Origin: Paenibacillus sacheonensis
GTDB lineage: Bacteria; Bacillota; Bacilli; Paenibacillales; Paenibacillaceae
Length of the DNA: 64,000 nt
Assembly: GCF_009909195.1 (NCBI RefSeq)
Contig: NZ_JAAAMU010000007.1
Location: 1 to 64,000, forward strand
Direction: 5' to 3'
Positions within the stretch are counted from its first letter, which is position 1, and each line of letters opens with the position of its first letter. A program made the translations under genes and the position numbers. Below the pieces are notes generated by a model. That model was not told where the DNA came from. It worked only from the letters and a program-made list of their open reading frames with translations, and ran no database searches. This document shows, piece by piece, positions 34,562 through 45,323 of this stretch.

Positions 34562-35434
34562 TTACGGTACCTGAAGCATTCTCCGATATTCCGACGGCGA
34601 TGCGCCTTCCGCCGATTTAAAAGCGCGGCTAAACGCATGAATGCTGCCGAATCGCAGCTGATCCGCGATTTGCTGAATAGGCGCATTAGAGTAACGCAAT
34701 AGAAGCTTCGCCTTATCGAGACGTATTTGCCGGTGATGTTCGATCGGACTGATATGGAATCGTTGTTTATAGGCGCGAACCAAATAATACTTGCTCAGCT
34801 TGAACTGCGCGCTCAATTCTTCCAAATGAACCTCCCGCTCGCTATTCTGGTGCAGATAGCGCCGGATGGATTGCATATCCGCTCCCGCCTCCTCCGTATG
34901 CCAGCCATGCTGCCGGATCAAGTAAATCAACAGCGATAGGAGCAGCCCCTTGCATGAGATTTCGTACATGGGCGGCTTCGTTTGAAATTCCTCGATCAGC
35001 TCGAACAGCATCAGTTCGAAGCGTTCGGGGTGACGGAGGCGAATATGATTCGGGAGATACATCGGATTTGCCGACAGCAGATCCGGACGAAACCAGCGTA
35101 TCTCATGCGGCTGCATATCGCGCGACATTCGGAAAGATACCGGGACATCCTTGCTGTCCGCGATTTCGATCAAGTCAAAATGGATATGCGGCTGCCTCAC
35201 CGGGAGCCCGTCAAGCGCCCGAATCGAATGTCGCTGGGCGGGCTTGAAGATAAAAATATCGCCCGCTATGCCTGCATAGATCTTGTCTTCCACGCTGACT
35301 TCCAGACGGCCTTCCTTCAAATAAAGGATTTCATAGTCCCATATCTCGCGCTCCTCCACGCGCCAGGACGACCAAAGCATGCTGTCGATCGCAATACGCA
35401 CGTAAGGACTGAGCTGGTTAAATAACCGTTCCAT
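34562..35434 (-). CDS. AraC-family transcriptional regulator
   Basis: A 290-residue regulator with an N-terminal cupin-like sensory domain (RQPHIHFDL and a KEGRLEVSVEDK strand pattern) and a C-terminal AraC domain with two helix-turn-helix motifs (LEELSAQFKLSKYYLVRAYKQRF and IADQLRFGSIHAFSRAFKSAEG). Signal binding is probably a saccharide. The start at 35434 has GAGGAG about 11 bases upstream. It is divergent from the GH172 gene at 35575, and probably activates it. Confidence 0.93.
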   Translation of the reverse strand: MERLFNQLSPYVRIAIDSMLWSSWRVEEREIWDYEILYLKEGRLEVSVEDKIYAGIAGDIFIFKPAQRHSIRALDGLPVRQPHIHFDLIEIADSKDVPVSFRMSRDMQPHEIRWFRPDLLSANPMYLPNHIRLRHPERFELMLFELIEEFQTKPPMYEISCKGLLLSLLIYLIRQHGWHTEEAGADMQSIRRYLHQNSEREVHLEELSAQFKLSKYYLVRAYKQRFHISPIEHHRQIRLDKAKLLLRYSNAPIQQIADQLRFGSIHAFSRAFKSAEGASPSEYRRMLQVP

Positions 35435-35574
35435 TACCCATCTGGTCTCCTCTACAAAATGGCTCTTCTCGTAAACATAGAGCAAGAAGTGTTAAAAAAT
35501 CAATAGGTTTGACTAAATCCATTTTCAGCCAACGCAGCTATACTAGAGAAAATACGGAATAGGAGCGTTAAATC

Positions 35575-36684
35575 ATGTTAAATGACATTTGCCGTTTGCA
35601 GCCAGGCATCCGAACGAAACGAATCTCGAGCTACGACCGGACCGGCGGAAACGATGATTACATCGCCATTGCCGCTGGGACGACAGCCGAGCTTGCGATG
35701 ATGGAAGGAGCCGGAATCGTCAAGCATATCTGGATCACGTTGAATTGCGAGGATTCGTTTATAAGGCGCAACGCGATCATCCGTATGTATTGGGATGGAG
35801 AAGAAGAACCTAGCGTCGAGTCTCCGCTTGGCGATTTTTTTGGACAGGGGTTCGGCGAGGCATACAATTTCGTTTCCCTCCCGCTCGCAGCGGCGCCGCA
35901 GCAAGGCAAGGCACTGAATAGCTATTTCTCCATGCCCTATGGCAAAGGCGCAAGAATTACCTTGGAGAACCAATCAGCCGAGCCTATTAAAAGTTTTTAT
36001 TATTACATTGATTACGAGGTTCATCCGGAAATGCCAGAAACCATGGGCCGCTTTCATGCTTCATGGAGACGCGAAATCACGGGCGTACAGAAGGAAGTCG
36101 GCGAGAATGAGTGGGCAACGCTTGGCGCCTCGGAGAACAATCCGAGCGTCGCGCATAACTATGTATTCGCCGATATTGCGGGGAGCGGACATTTTGTCGG
36201 CATCAATTATTACGTCGATAATCCGGGTCCCATGTGGTATGGCGAAGGAGACGATATGTGGCTGATCGATGGCGAGGATTGGCCCGGCTCGTTACACGGT
36301 ACGGGTACCGAGGACTTCTTCAACAGCTCCTGGTGTCCGAATGAAACCTATGCGCATCCTTTTTTCGGTTATGCCAAAGTCCCCGATCGAATCGGGTGGA
36401 TGGGCCGGACCCATTGCTACCGTTTTTTTCTGCAGGACCCCATTCGATTCGAGAAATCGCTGCACGCCAGCATCGAACATGGGCATGACAACTGCTTGAC
36501 TTTGGACCTCTCTACGGTAGCCTACTGGTATCAAACGGAGCCGCATCTGCCTTATCCCGCGCTTCCCGCCAAAGAATTACGCGGCAATATGCCGGTCATA
36601 ACCGAAAGAGACGTCCACTTATGGCGGCATGAATGGCGCAAGGCCAAAGGAAACGCGTCTACTTTGTGGGGCAATGAAAAGTAA
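35575..36684 (+). CDS. GH172-family (DUF2961) glycosidase
   Basis: A 369-residue cytoplasmic protein of the DUF2961 fold, now glycoside hydrolase family 172, which includes alpha-D-fructofuranosidases and alpha-D-arabinofuranosidases. Family landmarks are YDRTGGNDDY near the N-terminus, GPMWYGEGDDMWLIDGE (223-234) and GSLHGTGTEDFF, placing a catalytic Glu near 246. No signal peptide. GGAG is nine bases before the start and a TATACT sits at 35539-35544. It is divergent from an AraC regulator and followed by a terminator. Which furanoside is used cannot be told from the sequence. Confidence 0.88.
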   Translation: MLNDICRLQPGIRTKRISSYDRTGGNDDYIAIAAGTTAELAMMEGAGIVKHIWITLNCEDSFIRRNAIIRMYWDGEEEPSVESPLGDFFGQGFGEAYNFVSLPLAAAPQQGKALNSYFSMPYGKGARITLENQSAEPIKSFYYYIDYEVHPEMPETMGRFHASWRREITGVQKEVGENEWATLGASENNPSVAHNYVFADIAGSGHFVGINYYVDNPGPMWYGEGDDMWLIDGEDWPGSLHGTGTEDFFNSSWCPNETYAHPFFGYAKVPDRIGWMGRTHCYRFFLQDPIRFEKSLHASIEHGHDNCLTLDLSTVAYWYQTEPHLPYPALPAKELRGNMPVITERDVHLWRHEWRKAKGNASTLWGNEK

Positions 36685-36695
36685 GGCGCGATGTT

Positions 36696-36726
36696 AAAAA
36701 CCGTCCATGGCATGGACGGTTTTTTC
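36696..36726 (+). terminator. Intrinsic terminator after the GH172 gene
   Basis: AAAACCGTCCATG pairs with CATGGACGGTTTT directly (36697-36725), followed by T and C. It lies 12 bases after the GH172 stop on the same strand. Confidence 0.88.
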
Positions 36727-36809
36727 GCACATTCAGCGTCGTTTAGAGTCCTAGAATCCGTTTATCTTTCAACTGCGACTCAGGTTTATCATCCATGTAT
36801 GCTCCGCGT

Positions 36810-37145
36810 TCATCGTTCAAAGGCTTTGGGCAACGCCTCCTCATCAACCCTCTCGTAAGCCTCCGTATACGCGCCTTTGGCCAATACTTTCAAATAAGTT
36901 CCCTTCGGCAGCTGGGTACTGGCCGTGAATCGAACTTTCTTCCTCTTGCCCTCCGCATCGAATCCCGTAAGCGCGTAAGCGACTCTTCCATGCGGTTCGG
37001 ACTCTCCAGGTTTGTCGATTTGGACGTACACGTACGTTTTGACAAGGAAAGGATTGAAGCGATCCGCTACGTCCCTGTACTTCACGACGAACAGAATGAC
37101 TAGGATAACAAGAACGACTGCGGTAAACGTTACTTTTTTGATCAT
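36810..37145 (-). CDS. yxeA: YxeA-family (DUF1093) protein
   Basis: A 111-residue protein with an N-terminal TM/signal segment (VTFTAVVLVILVILFVV) and a small extracytoplasmic beta domain of the YxeA/DUF1093 type (VYVQIDKPGE, YALTGFDAEGK, KGTYLKV patterns). The start at 37145 has AAGGAGA nine bases away. In Bacillus subtilis the yxdJKLM-yxeA locus has the same order: regulator, kinase, ATPase, permease, YxeA. Here yxeA follows the permease by 48 bases. Its role in such antimicrobial-peptide modules is unclear. Confidence 0.88.
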   Translation of the reverse strand: MIKKVTFTAVVLVILVILFVVKYRDVADRFNPFLVKTYVYVQIDKPGESEPHGRVAYALTGFDAEGKRKKVRFTASTQLPKGTYLKVLAKGAYTEAYERVDEEALPKAFER

Positions 37146-37193
37146 GATTGGCATTCTCCTTCTCGAAGGCAAGCTGTCTGGCCTGTCTCCGAT

Positions 37194-39164
37194 TCATATG
37201 GCAGCTTTGACGATTTTCTTGTAGTACCCCATCGTTAATAAGACGAAGATGAAATAAATCAAGACATACCCGCCCATGGCCGTCGCGGACGGCACGACGA
37301 TGCTCGAAGGCACCAGCACGGAGACGGTCTTGACGGCAAAAGCTGCATGCGCGATCCCGATCGCGAGCGGAATCGTGAAGACGAACAGCTGCTTGCGCAT
37401 AATGCCCTTGAGGATGTCCTTCTTCTCGAATCCGAGCTGCCTTAGGGTAATGAAGCTGCGCTTCTCCTGCTCCGCTTCCGTCATCTGTTTGAAATACAGC
37501 ATGCTGCCCGTCGAAATCAGGAAGACGAGTCCCAGAAAGCCCGTAATGAAGATAAACAAGCCGAAGCTTTGCAGCTTGTCGCGGTATTCGCGCTCGTAGT
37601 CGAACGGATGGCTTCCTTCGGGGACGAATGCCGCATAAGCTTCCGAGGCTGTTTTCCGCTGCGGCTTATCCGGTACCTGAAACGTATCGAACGCCACCGC
37701 TGCATAGTCGGGCCGTTCTTTCATCTGCTCTTGTTCATACTGGGGCAATGCCGTCATTCCAGCCTTGAGTGCCCGAAAAGTCGTCTCGGACACGACGAGC
37801 TGATCGCCGTAAACGTTGTAGTTCATGGCGAATCGATTGACGACATCCGTCAGCTGAAGCTTGTTTCCGCTTTCGCTCTTGAGCAGATCCATCTCGATCG
37901 TTTTGGGAAGATCCGCATTTGGATCTTGGGTTAACCTGTCTAGCTTGGCATTCCCGTCATACATCGCCGCATTCCACGGTTCGGGCACCGGGATGTCCGC
38001 GCCGGTCTGCCTAAGCTGCTCTGCGGGTAATACCAGCAGCGTCGTCTCTTCGCACGCCGACAGGCTCGGAACAGCGCAAATCTTCCCTGTAAGCCGTATG
38101 GCATCCACCTTCCGATGGTCATAACGTATGCCTTTGGCATCCAACTCCTCGCCGAAATGCTTGGCGGCGTTCGACTCGCCGTTCTCGATCGCGAAATCGT
38201 ACGGCAGGGCATTGCGGGTGTCCTTCCCCGCGGAGTAATAAAACGAATAAGCAGCGGCAACCATCGTTAGCGTCATGGCCGATAGTACGGTAATGACGGT
38301 CAACGAATTGGCTTGTCCCCTCATCCTGTGCATCAGAGGAGCAAGCGACAAAGCCCGCCTCAATCCGAGATGCCCGTTGGCGGCCCTGCGAATCCGACCG
38401 AACAGCCAACCGATCGTGACGCGGAACAAGAGATAGGTGCCGGCGATGATCGAGCCCAAGATAGCGAGGCTGCCGATGAATAACGTGTTCTGCGATATTC
38501 GGCCCGACTGCCAATACCCGTATAGTATCAGGACGATGCCGAGCAAGCCGAAGACTGCAGCCGGGCCGTTAGCGGGCGTCGAAGGATGTTCATGCCGGTT
38601 CTCCGCCTGGAACAAGTCGATCAACGTCGTCCGGTACGTCATCCGCACCATTTGAATCGATGTCAACACGATCAGGACGGCGAACACTGCCGCCGTTTGA
38701 TACATAGCCGAGAGGGAGAAATGCACGGTTACGACCCCATCGAAACCCAGCAGGCTGCTGATCAGCACCAGGAAAATTCGATATACCAACGCTCCGCAAA
38801 CGATGCCCGCGACAAGCGCCCCGATGCCGAGAAGCGTGTTTTCCAGCAGCAGCAGTTGAACGACGCCTCTTTTCGTTAAGCCGATCAACTGGTAGAGTCC
38901 GATTTCTCTGCTGCGCCGGTTGAAGAACAGACGGTTCGCATAGATCGTGAACACGGACACGATCAGCAGCAGCAGGAATCCCGCCGCCAAGAAGGCTTGC
39001 GAAAAAACAGAACCGCCATCCATCCGATCCGGAAGTGAAACATCGTGCTGCAAGGTGACGAACACGAAGTATAGACTCGTGCAAAAAATGAACACGAAAA
39101 AATAAAGATAATAGTGCTTGATGTTCTTTCGCATGCTGCGAAGGACAAGCTCAAACAACGTCAA
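37194..39164 (-). CDS. yxdM: Bce/Yxd-type ABC transporter permease (FtsX domains)
   Basis: A 656-residue permease with ten predicted TM helices in the BceB arrangement: an FtsX domain at each end and a large extracellular domain of about 200 residues between helices 7 and 8. Such proteins sense or export peptide antibiotics and signal to the cognate kinase. The start is probably the TTG at 39164 (giving [16 protein letters not shown]), six bases after GGAGGTG; the GTG at 39173 is inside that ribosome site. It overlaps the ATPase gene by 14 bases. Confidence 0.92.
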   Translation of the reverse strand: MTLFELVLRSMRKNIKHYYLYFFVFIFCTSLYFVFVTLQHDVSLPDRMDGGSVFSQAFLAAGFLLLLIVSVFTIYANRLFFNRRSREIGLYQLIGLTKRGVVQLLLLENTLLGIGALVAGIVCGALVYRIFLVLISSLLGFDGVVTVHFSLSAMYQTAAVFAVLIVLTSIQMVRMTYRTTLIDLFQAENRHEHPSTPANGPAAVFGLLGIVLILYGYWQSGRISQNTLFIGSLAILGSIIAGTYLLFRVTIGWLFGRIRRAANGHLGLRRALSLAPLMHRMRGQANSLTVITVLSAMTLTMVAAAYSFYYSAGKDTRNALPYDFAIENGESNAAKHFGEELDAKGIRYDHRKVDAIRLTGKICAVPSLSACEETTLLVLPAEQLRQTGADIPVPEPWNAAMYDGNAKLDRLTQDPNADLPKTIEMDLLKSESGNKLQLTDVVNRFAMNYNVYGDQLVVSETTFRALKAGMTALPQYEQEQMKERPDYAAVAFDTFQVPDKPQRKTASEAYAAFVPEGSHPFDYEREYRDKLQSFGLFIFITGFLGLVFLISTGSMLYFKQMTEAEQEKRSFITLRQLGFEKKDILKGIMRKQLFVFTIPLAIGIAHAAFAVKTVSVLVPSSIVVPSATAMGGYVLIYFIFVLLTMGYYKKIVKAAI

Positions 39165-39936
39165 CCGCTTCACCTCCGAGGACCGCTTGCACGTCCATGA
39201 TATCTTTGAAGAAAGCTTGTCTCGATTTGTCGCCGCGGTAGACTTCCGAATAAATCCTGCCGTCCTTCAAAAAAATAACGCGGCTGCAATAGCTGGATGC
39301 GACAGGATCATGCGATACCATCACGATCGTGCCCCGTCTCTCCAGGTTAAGCTTGGAAATGGTATCTAACAGGTTGGATGCGGACTTGGAATCCAGCGCC
39401 CCGGTCGGTTCGTCGGCGAATACCAAGGCGGGCCGATGGATGAGGGCGCGGCCGGCAGATGTTCGTTGTTTCTGTCCACCGGACAGTTCATGTGGGTATT
39501 TGTCCGCGAGCCCTTCTATGCCGAGGGACTGCGCAATGGCTTGATAGGCCAGCTCGGCTCCGGATCTATTCCGCCGTCCAAGGGACACGGGAAGCAGGAT
39601 GTTTTCCTTGACGGTCAGCGTATCCAGCAGGTTATAGTCTTGGAATACAAACCCTAGCTTCTTGCGGCGAAAGGCGGACAATTCGGCGTCCTTCATGTCG
39701 GAAACATCTGCGTCCTCGATCAGAACCTTGCCTTCCGTTGGACGATCGATCGTCGCAAGCACGTTCAGAAGAGTCGTCTTCCCGGAGCCCGACGGCCCCA
39801 TGATTCCAACGAACTCTCCTTCCGCAACGTGAAGATCGATCCCTTTCAACACTTGCTGCGCGCTGCCCTTCTTCCCGTAGGACTTGCGGATGCTCTGCGC
39901 TTGCAGCATCGTTTTCTGCGAAACATTCGTATTCAT
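39151..39936 (-). CDS. yxdL: Bce/Yxd-type ABC transporter ATP-binding protein
   Basis: A 261-residue ATPase with all motifs of a MacB/LolD-type NBD: Walker [10 protein letters not shown] (47-55), the Q-loop FVFQDYNLL, signature LSGGQKQR, Walker B and catalytic Glu [12 protein letters not shown], and the switch His in VSHDP. It powers the adjacent permease. GGAGGG precedes the start. Gene order (kinase, ATPase, permease, YxeA) matches yxdKLM-yxeA. Confidence 0.95.
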   Translation of the reverse strand: MNTNVSQKTMLQAQSIRKSYGKKGSAQQVLKGIDLHVAEGEFVGIMGPSGSGKTTLLNVLATIDRPTEGKVLIEDADVSDMKDAELSAFRRKKLGFVFQDYNLLDTLTVKENILLPVSLGRRNRSGAELAYQAIAQSLGIEGLADKYPHELSGGQKQRTSAGRALIHRPALVFADEPTGALDSKSASNLLDTISKLNLERRGTIVMVSHDPVASSYCSRVIFLKDGRIYSEVYRGDKSRQAFFKDIMDVQAVLGGEAVDVV

Positions 39937-40112
39937 GCTCGGCCCTCCACTTATGCATTTGCTTTATTTTAAATCGTCCAGGCATGCGGCGTCGCTAGAT
40001 CTGGGTGACAAGACAGCGCGGTAGGTTACATTATTGTCATTTTGGGCCCGATTCAAAAAAAACAGCCGCGGATATTATCCCGGCTGCTGTCGCTGGCTTT
40101 GCCCAGCGCGTC

Positions 40113-41156
40113 TTATTCCATCTTCTCGCTCCGAACGGCTTCGAAGCCGTTTCTGGCGGTGAACAACATCCGCATCTCGGTGCCTTCCGATCGGCCTGCC
40201 TTCGCTTCGATCGTTACCCCGATCTTGTCGGCGACGCTCCGTGCCAAGTACAAGCCCAGACCGGTCGCCGCATTGTGGATTCTTCCGTTTCCGCCTGTGA
40301 ATCCCTTTTCGAATATCCGGGGCAGATCATGCGCCGGAATGCCCGGCCCCTCGTCGGTCATGCGTAACAGAACGTGGCCATCCGGCAGAACCGACACGGA
40401 GATACGAATGGTTCCTCCTCCGGGGCTGTATTTGACAGCATTCATTAAGATCTGTCGAATGATAAACCGGCACCATTTCCGATCGGTGACGACATCGGCT
40501 TCTTCCCCTTCGAATTCGACGGCAATGTTCTTCTCCATGCACCAGGAAGCCATATCGCGCACTTCGTTCTTCGCCATCCCACGGACGCCGCATGGCTCCA
40601 GCACATAATCCTTGTCCAAGGCAGGAAGCCGGGACATGTAGAGCTGCCGGTCGATCAGCAAGTAGACACGCAGCCATTCCGCCTCGATTCTTGACATGAC
40701 CGGATCGCGGGGATGACCCTCGATCGTGAGCTTCATGGCTGTCAGCGGCGCCTTGATCTCGTGTACCCAGGACGCAATATAGTCGTTCTCCAATCGCAGT
40801 GCCGTGTTGGATTCAGCCAGCTTCTGCTTATAGAAGAGGTCCGCCGCGCGCAGCGCCTGGTTTACAAGCTCGTCCCGCGCAAAATCAGGCTCGGGCAAGG
40901 CTTCGACCCAGTCGTCTTGGATGTCGTCGGCGAGGGCGCGCAGCGCCCGGTAATAACGCGTTTCACGCCGGAATCGCCACAGGAAGAATATGATGCATGA
41001 CAAGAGGTACAGGGCGTTCAGATACACAATCGACTCAAGCTGAATGGTGATTCCATGGTCCAGCAGCAAGAGCATATCGGTGAGTCCGAGCAGCAGCAGC
41101 ACCATGATCATCCAGCTCTTCATACTTTCCGCATACCGCAGCAGCACGTCTATCAT
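40113..41156 (-). CDS. yxdK: BceS/YxdK-type intramembrane-sensing histidine kinase
   Basis: A 347-residue kinase with two TM helices (14-33 and 42-61) and almost no extracellular loop, the layout of intramembrane-sensing kinases that rely on their ABC transporter for stimulus detection. Phospho-acceptor His132 is in SWVHEIKAPL. ATPase boxes are NAVKYSP, DEGPGIP and ATGLGLYLA. The start at 41156 has GGGAGGG upstream; the longer frame (to 41303) is unsupported. It follows the regulator gene by 11 bases. Confidence 0.95.
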   Translation of the reverse strand: MIDVLLRYAESMKSWMIMVLLLLGLTDMLLLLDHGITIQLESIVYLNALYLLSCIIFFLWRFRRETRYYRALRALADDIQDDWVEALPEPDFARDELVNQALRAADLFYKQKLAESNTALRLENDYIASWVHEIKAPLTAMKLTIEGHPRDPVMSRIEAEWLRVYLLIDRQLYMSRLPALDKDYVLEPCGVRGMAKNEVRDMASWCMEKNIAVEFEGEEADVVTDRKWCRFIIRQILMNAVKYSPGGGTIRISVSVLPDGHVLLRMTDEGPGIPAHDLPRIFEKGFTGGNGRIHNAATGLGLYLARSVADKIGVTIEAKAGRSEGTEMRMLFTARNGFEAVRSEKME

Positions 41157-41167
41157 CGCCCTCCCTT

Positions 41168-41842
41168 CTATGTCACGGCCATGTAACCCAATCCTTTTCT
41201 GGTCACGATTGCTTCTTCGAGCCCCAGGATAACCAGCTTCTGGCGCAGCCGCGTCATGTTCGCCGTCAGCGTATTGTCGTTCACGAACTGCTCGTCCTCC
41301 CACAGCCTTCGAATGAGTTCCTGCCGAGAAATGATTTCATTCTTCGCTTTGACGAGGGTCGCGAGGATAAAAAATTCATTCTTGGTCAATTCGACTTCCT
41401 CTCCGTCCTTGCGAATGAAGCCGCGATTCAGCAGCAGCAAGGCGCCTTTCCATTCAATGACGTCGGCCGCCTCTTCTCCGTACGTATACGTGCGGCGAAG
41501 AATAGCTTGCACTTTGGCAAGCAGCACGTCTAGATGAAACGGTTTTTGGATATAGTCGTCGGCTCCCATGTTCATGGCCATCACCATGTCCATCGGGTGA
41601 TCCCGGGAGGATAAGAACAGAATGGGTACCTTCGAAACCCCTCGAATCTCCCGGCACCAATGAAAGCCGTCAAACTTGGGCAGCTGGATATCCATAATAA
41701 CCAGATGAGGCTTTTCGTTCAGAAAATCGTCCATAATATGTTCAAAATCGCGGGGGGCGGAGACGCGCAAAGACCAGCTCTCGAATCTTTCCCTCAGCAG
41801 CCCCAGTATAGAGGAATCGTCTTCGACGATAAACACATTCAT
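41168..41842 (-). CDS. yxdJ: BceR/YxdJ-type response regulator
   Basis: A 224-residue OmpR-class regulator. Receiver: VEDD at 6-9, phospho-acceptor Asp51 in LVIMDIQLP, Lys in YIQKPF. The DNA-binding winged helix (LTKNEFFILATLVKAKNEIISR) and ending RKGLGYMAV are typical. It probably activates this operon in response to a peptide stimulus. The ribosome site is weak (CTGG before the ATG). It is the first gene of the five-gene module. Confidence 0.93.
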   Translation of the reverse strand: MNVFIVEDDSSILGLLRERFESWSLRVSAPRDFEHIMDDFLNEKPHLVIMDIQLPKFDGFHWCREIRGVSKVPILFLSSRDHPMDMVMAMNMGADDYIQKPFHLDVLLAKVQAILRRTYTYGEEAADVIEWKGALLLLNRGFIRKDGEEVELTKNEFFILATLVKAKNEIISRQELIRRLWEDEQFVNDNTLTANMTRLRQKLVILGLEEAIVTRKGLGYMAVT

Positions 41843-42061
41843 ATCCAGGTTCGGTGCACCCCAATCGCAGCATGCTTAGTTTGCCCTTAAGTGTACGTCC
41901 ATCACGCCGAACAAGCAAGTCCGCGACGCCGCGCTACGATTGGGATTGCGACAGCATGAACGAGTCCCTTTTGCTTCTTTTCGAGCAAGAGCATCCTACA
42001 TCCAACGACTCAGGTCAACCCGAGCCCATGTTTCACATTGACGCATGAGCAGTTCGCCAGA

Positions 42062-43060
42062 CTAGTGGTCCAGAAGCTCCAATGCATTCATCAGACCCTG
42101 CATATAGCCCACGGCATGCGCACGCGCCCGATGACCCCATGCAGTATCCTGAATGACATTGGGTACGTGGTCGTCCATTAAGAAACCCGTAAATCCGGAT
42201 CGTTTCAGTTCCCGCAAGACTTCCGCCGGATGAAAGTTTCCTTCTCCCAGGAAGCATTCCTGGAACTTCGGCATCGTGCCCTGTACATCGCGAAAATGCA
42301 CATAACAGATTTTATTTCTCGGTCCGAAATACCGAATCATTTCCATAACATTCGCTGCTCCGTAGACCATCTCCGAACAGCAGCCCAGACACAGATTCAA
42401 TCCCCAGGCATCGCTATTGGCTATCGCCTCTGCTTTCTTGAAATTCTCTACTTTATAAAAAATTCTAGCCGTTCCGTCAAGCATTGCAACCGGCGGGTCG
42501 TCAGGATGCAACGCCAGCCGCACGCCGGATTGCTCGGCTGCCGGAAGCACCGCCTTCAAGAAATAAGCGTAGTTGTCCCACATGACCGATTCGTCAGGAA
42601 CTCTTGATTCCCGGTTAGAGGCATACTTCACCTGGTTGATGCCGCTTGCTGCTGCATCAAGATCGAATGCCGTGCACAAAGCGCCGCCGCGGCCGGGCTC
42701 CGTGGATGTCCGCCACACGAAGTTCGGCATGAAGTGGTGACCGAGTACCGGAATCCCGACATTCCCCATATGACGGATGATCGTACAGTAGTTTTCGATT
42801 TGTTCATCCTTGCCGGGCAAGCCGAGCATGATTTTATCGTAGAAGCGAATGGGAACGTTTTCAATCGATTCCAAGATCAATCCGTTGTCATCGCAAGTTT
42901 TCTTCAAGGCAAACAAATCTTCGTAAGACCAACCGTATTCTCCCGGAAGATTCGGGGTGTTGAGCTGAATGCTCGTTACGCCTAATTGCTTGGCGAAAGT
43001 CATCGTTTCATGCGTCAACTCTTGCATCTGACCTAAGGCAATCCGCATCTTTTTGTTCAC
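42062..43060 (-). CDS. Mannonate dehydratase-like TIM-barrel enzyme
   Basis: A 332-residue protein of the UxuA/xylose-isomerase-like TIM-barrel family. Mannonate dehydratase turns D-mannonate into 2-keto-3-deoxygluconate in glucuronate breakdown. Landmarks are LALHPDDPP, ICYVHFRDVQG and LMDDHVP, which in the family carry metal ligands (His, Asp, Glu). It is shorter than typical UxuA (350-390 residues) and lacks part of the insertion that binds substrate, so the true substrate may differ. The start is a GTG at 43060 after CGGTGAG; the first internal ATG lacks a site. No other hexuronate genes are adjacent. Confidence 0.75.
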   Translation of the reverse strand: MNKKMRIALGQMQELTHETMTFAKQLGVTSIQLNTPNLPGEYGWSYEDLFALKKTCDDNGLILESIENVPIRFYDKIMLGLPGKDEQIENYCTIIRHMGNVGIPVLGHHFMPNFVWRTSTEPGRGGALCTAFDLDAAASGINQVKYASNRESRVPDESVMWDNYAYFLKAVLPAAEQSGVRLALHPDDPPVAMLDGTARIFYKVENFKKAEAIANSDAWGLNLCLGCCSEMVYGAANVMEMIRYFGPRNKICYVHFRDVQGTMPKFQECFLGEGNFHPAEVLRELKRSGFTGFLMDDHVPNVIQDTAWGHRARAHAVGYMQGLMNALELLDH

Positions 43061-43205
43061 GCGCGCTCACCGTCCAAGTCCAAAGTTGGAATCCTGATTG
43101 ATGTGTATGCAGCCAAACCTTATATATCCTATTTCGTAATAGACCATGTTAACTCCTTCTCGTAGAATCCCCGCTGCGCTGCCAGCTGCCTTCATATAGC
43201 TGTTT

Positions 43206-43412
43206 TTATTTATTTTTATTTCTCTGCCATGCAAAAAAAGTAGTCACGCAAACCGCAACGAGGAGAATCGTCGTGGAGATAAAGCTTCCCCAATCTTTAT
43301 GAGGTTCTCCGATCGCGCCGACTTTAGGTTCAAAGGGTTCGAATATATATACGATCACGTTAACGAGCAATAAAACGATGGCTAAAAAAAACATGAAAGG
43401 ATACCTTTTCAT
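43206..43412 (-). CDS. Small membrane protein of unknown function
   Basis: A 68-residue protein with two hydrophobic segments (YPFMFFLAIVLLLVNVIVYIF and a C-terminal FISTTILLVAVCVTTFFAW) and a basic tail. The start at 43412 (MKRYPF) has AAGGTGG about nine bases upstream; the GTG at 43424 is inside it. It follows the ABC exporter operon by about 105 bases on the same strand. No family is recognised. Confidence 0.7.
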   Translation of the reverse strand: MKRYPFMFFLAIVLLLVNVIVYIFEPFEPKVGAIGEPHKDWGSFISTTILLVAVCVTTFFAWQRNKNK

Positions 43413-43517
43413 TGCCAAAACCACCTTTCTTTTCGAAGCAAGGCAGAGCTACATGTTATCCAAATCAATCTATCTCTTCTTTGACGAAATGAGCGGACCG
43501 CCGCAGCTATACGATGC

Positions 43518-45323
43518 TTATTTCGCCCCTTTGACCAGCTGTTCCTCTTCTTCCTCCCCATTGTCCGCTTTCGCCTCCTCGCCCTGCCACAGCAGCTGCA
43601 TCTCGACGCTAGTGGCCAGCAATTCGGATAGCGAGCCTTCTGCTTCGACGCGACCGTCTTTCATCACGAGGATATGGTCGGCTCGCGCCAGTGCCGCCCT
43701 GCGATGAGAAACCGCGATGCACGTTACATCCGGCTCCTCGAACAGGCGCCCCCACAGCACGTTCTCGGTTTCGATATCCAACGCGCTGGACAGATCGTCG
43801 AAGAGGAATAAGTCCGATTGCGTCATGAGCATGCGAGCCGTGGCCGCACGTTGTATTTGCCCGCCGGAGAGCATGACGCCGCGCGGACCGACGAACGTCT
43901 CGAGCCCCTTCTCCAAATTTTGTAGATCTTGCTCCATGACAGCCAAACGAATCACGCGGTTCATAGCATCCTGCGAGACTGCGGCGCCTTGCGTGATGTT
44001 CTCGCCCAGCGTATCGCTGAACAACCGCGGCACTTGAGGCGTATAGGAAGTCCTCCGCGGCTTTAGGAAACCGGCCGGGTCTGCTATTACGCGCCCGTTC
44101 CATAGAATAGTGCCATCCGACTTCGGCAGGAGTCCAAGCAGCGTGCGGACAAGCGTGGATTTGCCCGATCCGACCCGACCGGTAATAACGAGAAACTTGC
44201 CTCGCTCCAGCTTGAAGGAGACGTCGCGGATTCCATTCTCCGAGTTGGGATACCTATAGGTTAAACCTTGAACTTCTAAGCTTTGAAGTCGATCATTCTC
44301 ATTCTCCGCCGGAGATTCGACCTCTGGGGGATCAGCGTACAGATGGATTTCATTTTGTTCCGCGATGCCATCCTCCTCCCCCTGGCGGAACAGCACCCGC
44401 ATCCGGTCAAGCGCAACGCGCAGCCGCTTGTGTTGGAAGACCATATAGCCGAACAGCGACACGCTGAAAGCGAATGTACTCAGGTAAGAAGTAAAGAGCG
44501 CGAAGTCGCCCACGGTGAAACGCCCTTCTTTCATTTCCGAAGCGCACATCAAGAGGATAACGCCCGTACAGATGCTGAGCACATGCTGGTTCAGCGATCT
44601 CATCCACTGCCTGAACAGATTGTCGCGCAAAGCCGCCTTCCTCCGTCCCTCGTTCAACCGTAGGAACCGGTTCAGCACGTGATCCTCTGCCTGACCCAGC
44701 TTCACGGCCTGCACGGCGCCGAACGTCTCCGCGATGAAGCCGGTAATGCGGCCTGTCGCTTCCCGGTTCAGCTTGGAATATCGCCGCGCCCGGTTGCCGG
44801 ACAAGTTGTTGAACAGCGTAACGATGACGAGCGGAAGAATCGCCACCATCGTGATCTTCCAATTGATGTCGACCATAATCACGATGCAAGTCACCGCATA
44901 GATGACGCGCCCCCAGAAGTCTACCCAGGACTCCACGTATTCGACGACTTCATCTACATCCTCGCGGAACCGCGTCATGGCCTCGCCGGGAGAAGCGGGT
45001 AAGTTGCGTCCGGGCCAGCGCATGATACCGGCCAGCATATTGCGGCGCAATAGCGCTTGGAGGTGATAGATGTACGTCACCCACTTAAAGAAGGCGATAA
45101 AAAACACGCCGACTCTGGCCAATCGAACGCACGCGACAACGATGAGCGGCAAGGCGAGCCAAAGATAATCGTGGGACTGGGTCGTCGTTCGGTCGAAGAA
45201 CCATTTCATCCCTAACCCGATGCCGACGGGCATCGCGTGAAAGATCCCCCACAGCAAGCCATTCACTAGATATAGAGAGGGGTTGAACCGAAACAATTTC
45301 CCCATGAATCGTGAGACACTCAT
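43518..45323 (-). CDS. ABC exporter half-transporter, degenerate-site subunit
   Basis: A 601-residue half-transporter: six TM helices, then an NBD with Walker [10 protein letters not shown] (382-390), signature LSGGQ (485-489), Walker B LFLFDD (505-510) and an intact switch His. The residue after the Walker B Asp, normally the catalytic Glu, is Asp510 here. The partner subunit has an intact Glu but a degenerate LSAGE signature. In the dimer this subunit's Walker site meets the partner's changed signature, giving one degenerate and one consensus site, the pattern of heterodimeric multidrug exporters such as BmrCD. It overlaps the partner gene by four bases (ATGA). Confidence 0.9.
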   Translation of the reverse strand: MSVSRFMGKLFRFNPSLYLVNGLLWGIFHAMPVGIGLGMKWFFDRTTTQSHDYLWLALPLIVVACVRLARVGVFFIAFFKWVTYIYHLQALLRRNMLAGIMRWPGRNLPASPGEAMTRFREDVDEVVEYVESWVDFWGRVIYAVTCIVIMVDINWKITMVAILPLVIVTLFNNLSGNRARRYSKLNREATGRITGFIAETFGAVQAVKLGQAEDHVLNRFLRLNEGRRKAALRDNLFRQWMRSLNQHVLSICTGVILLMCASEMKEGRFTVGDFALFTSYLSTFAFSVSLFGYMVFQHKRLRVALDRMRVLFRQGEEDGIAEQNEIHLYADPPEVESPAENENDRLQSLEVQGLTYRYPNSENGIRDVSFKLERGKFLVITGRVGSGKSTLVRTLLGLLPKSDGTILWNGRVIADPAGFLKPRRTSYTPQVPRLFSDTLGENITQGAAVSQDAMNRVIRLAVMEQDLQNLEKGLETFVGPRGVMLSGGQIQRAATARMLMTQSDLFLFDDLSSALDIETENVLWGRLFEEPDVTCIAVSHRRAALARADHILVMKDGRVEAEGSLSELLATSVEMQLLWQGEEAKADNGEEEEEQLVKGAK

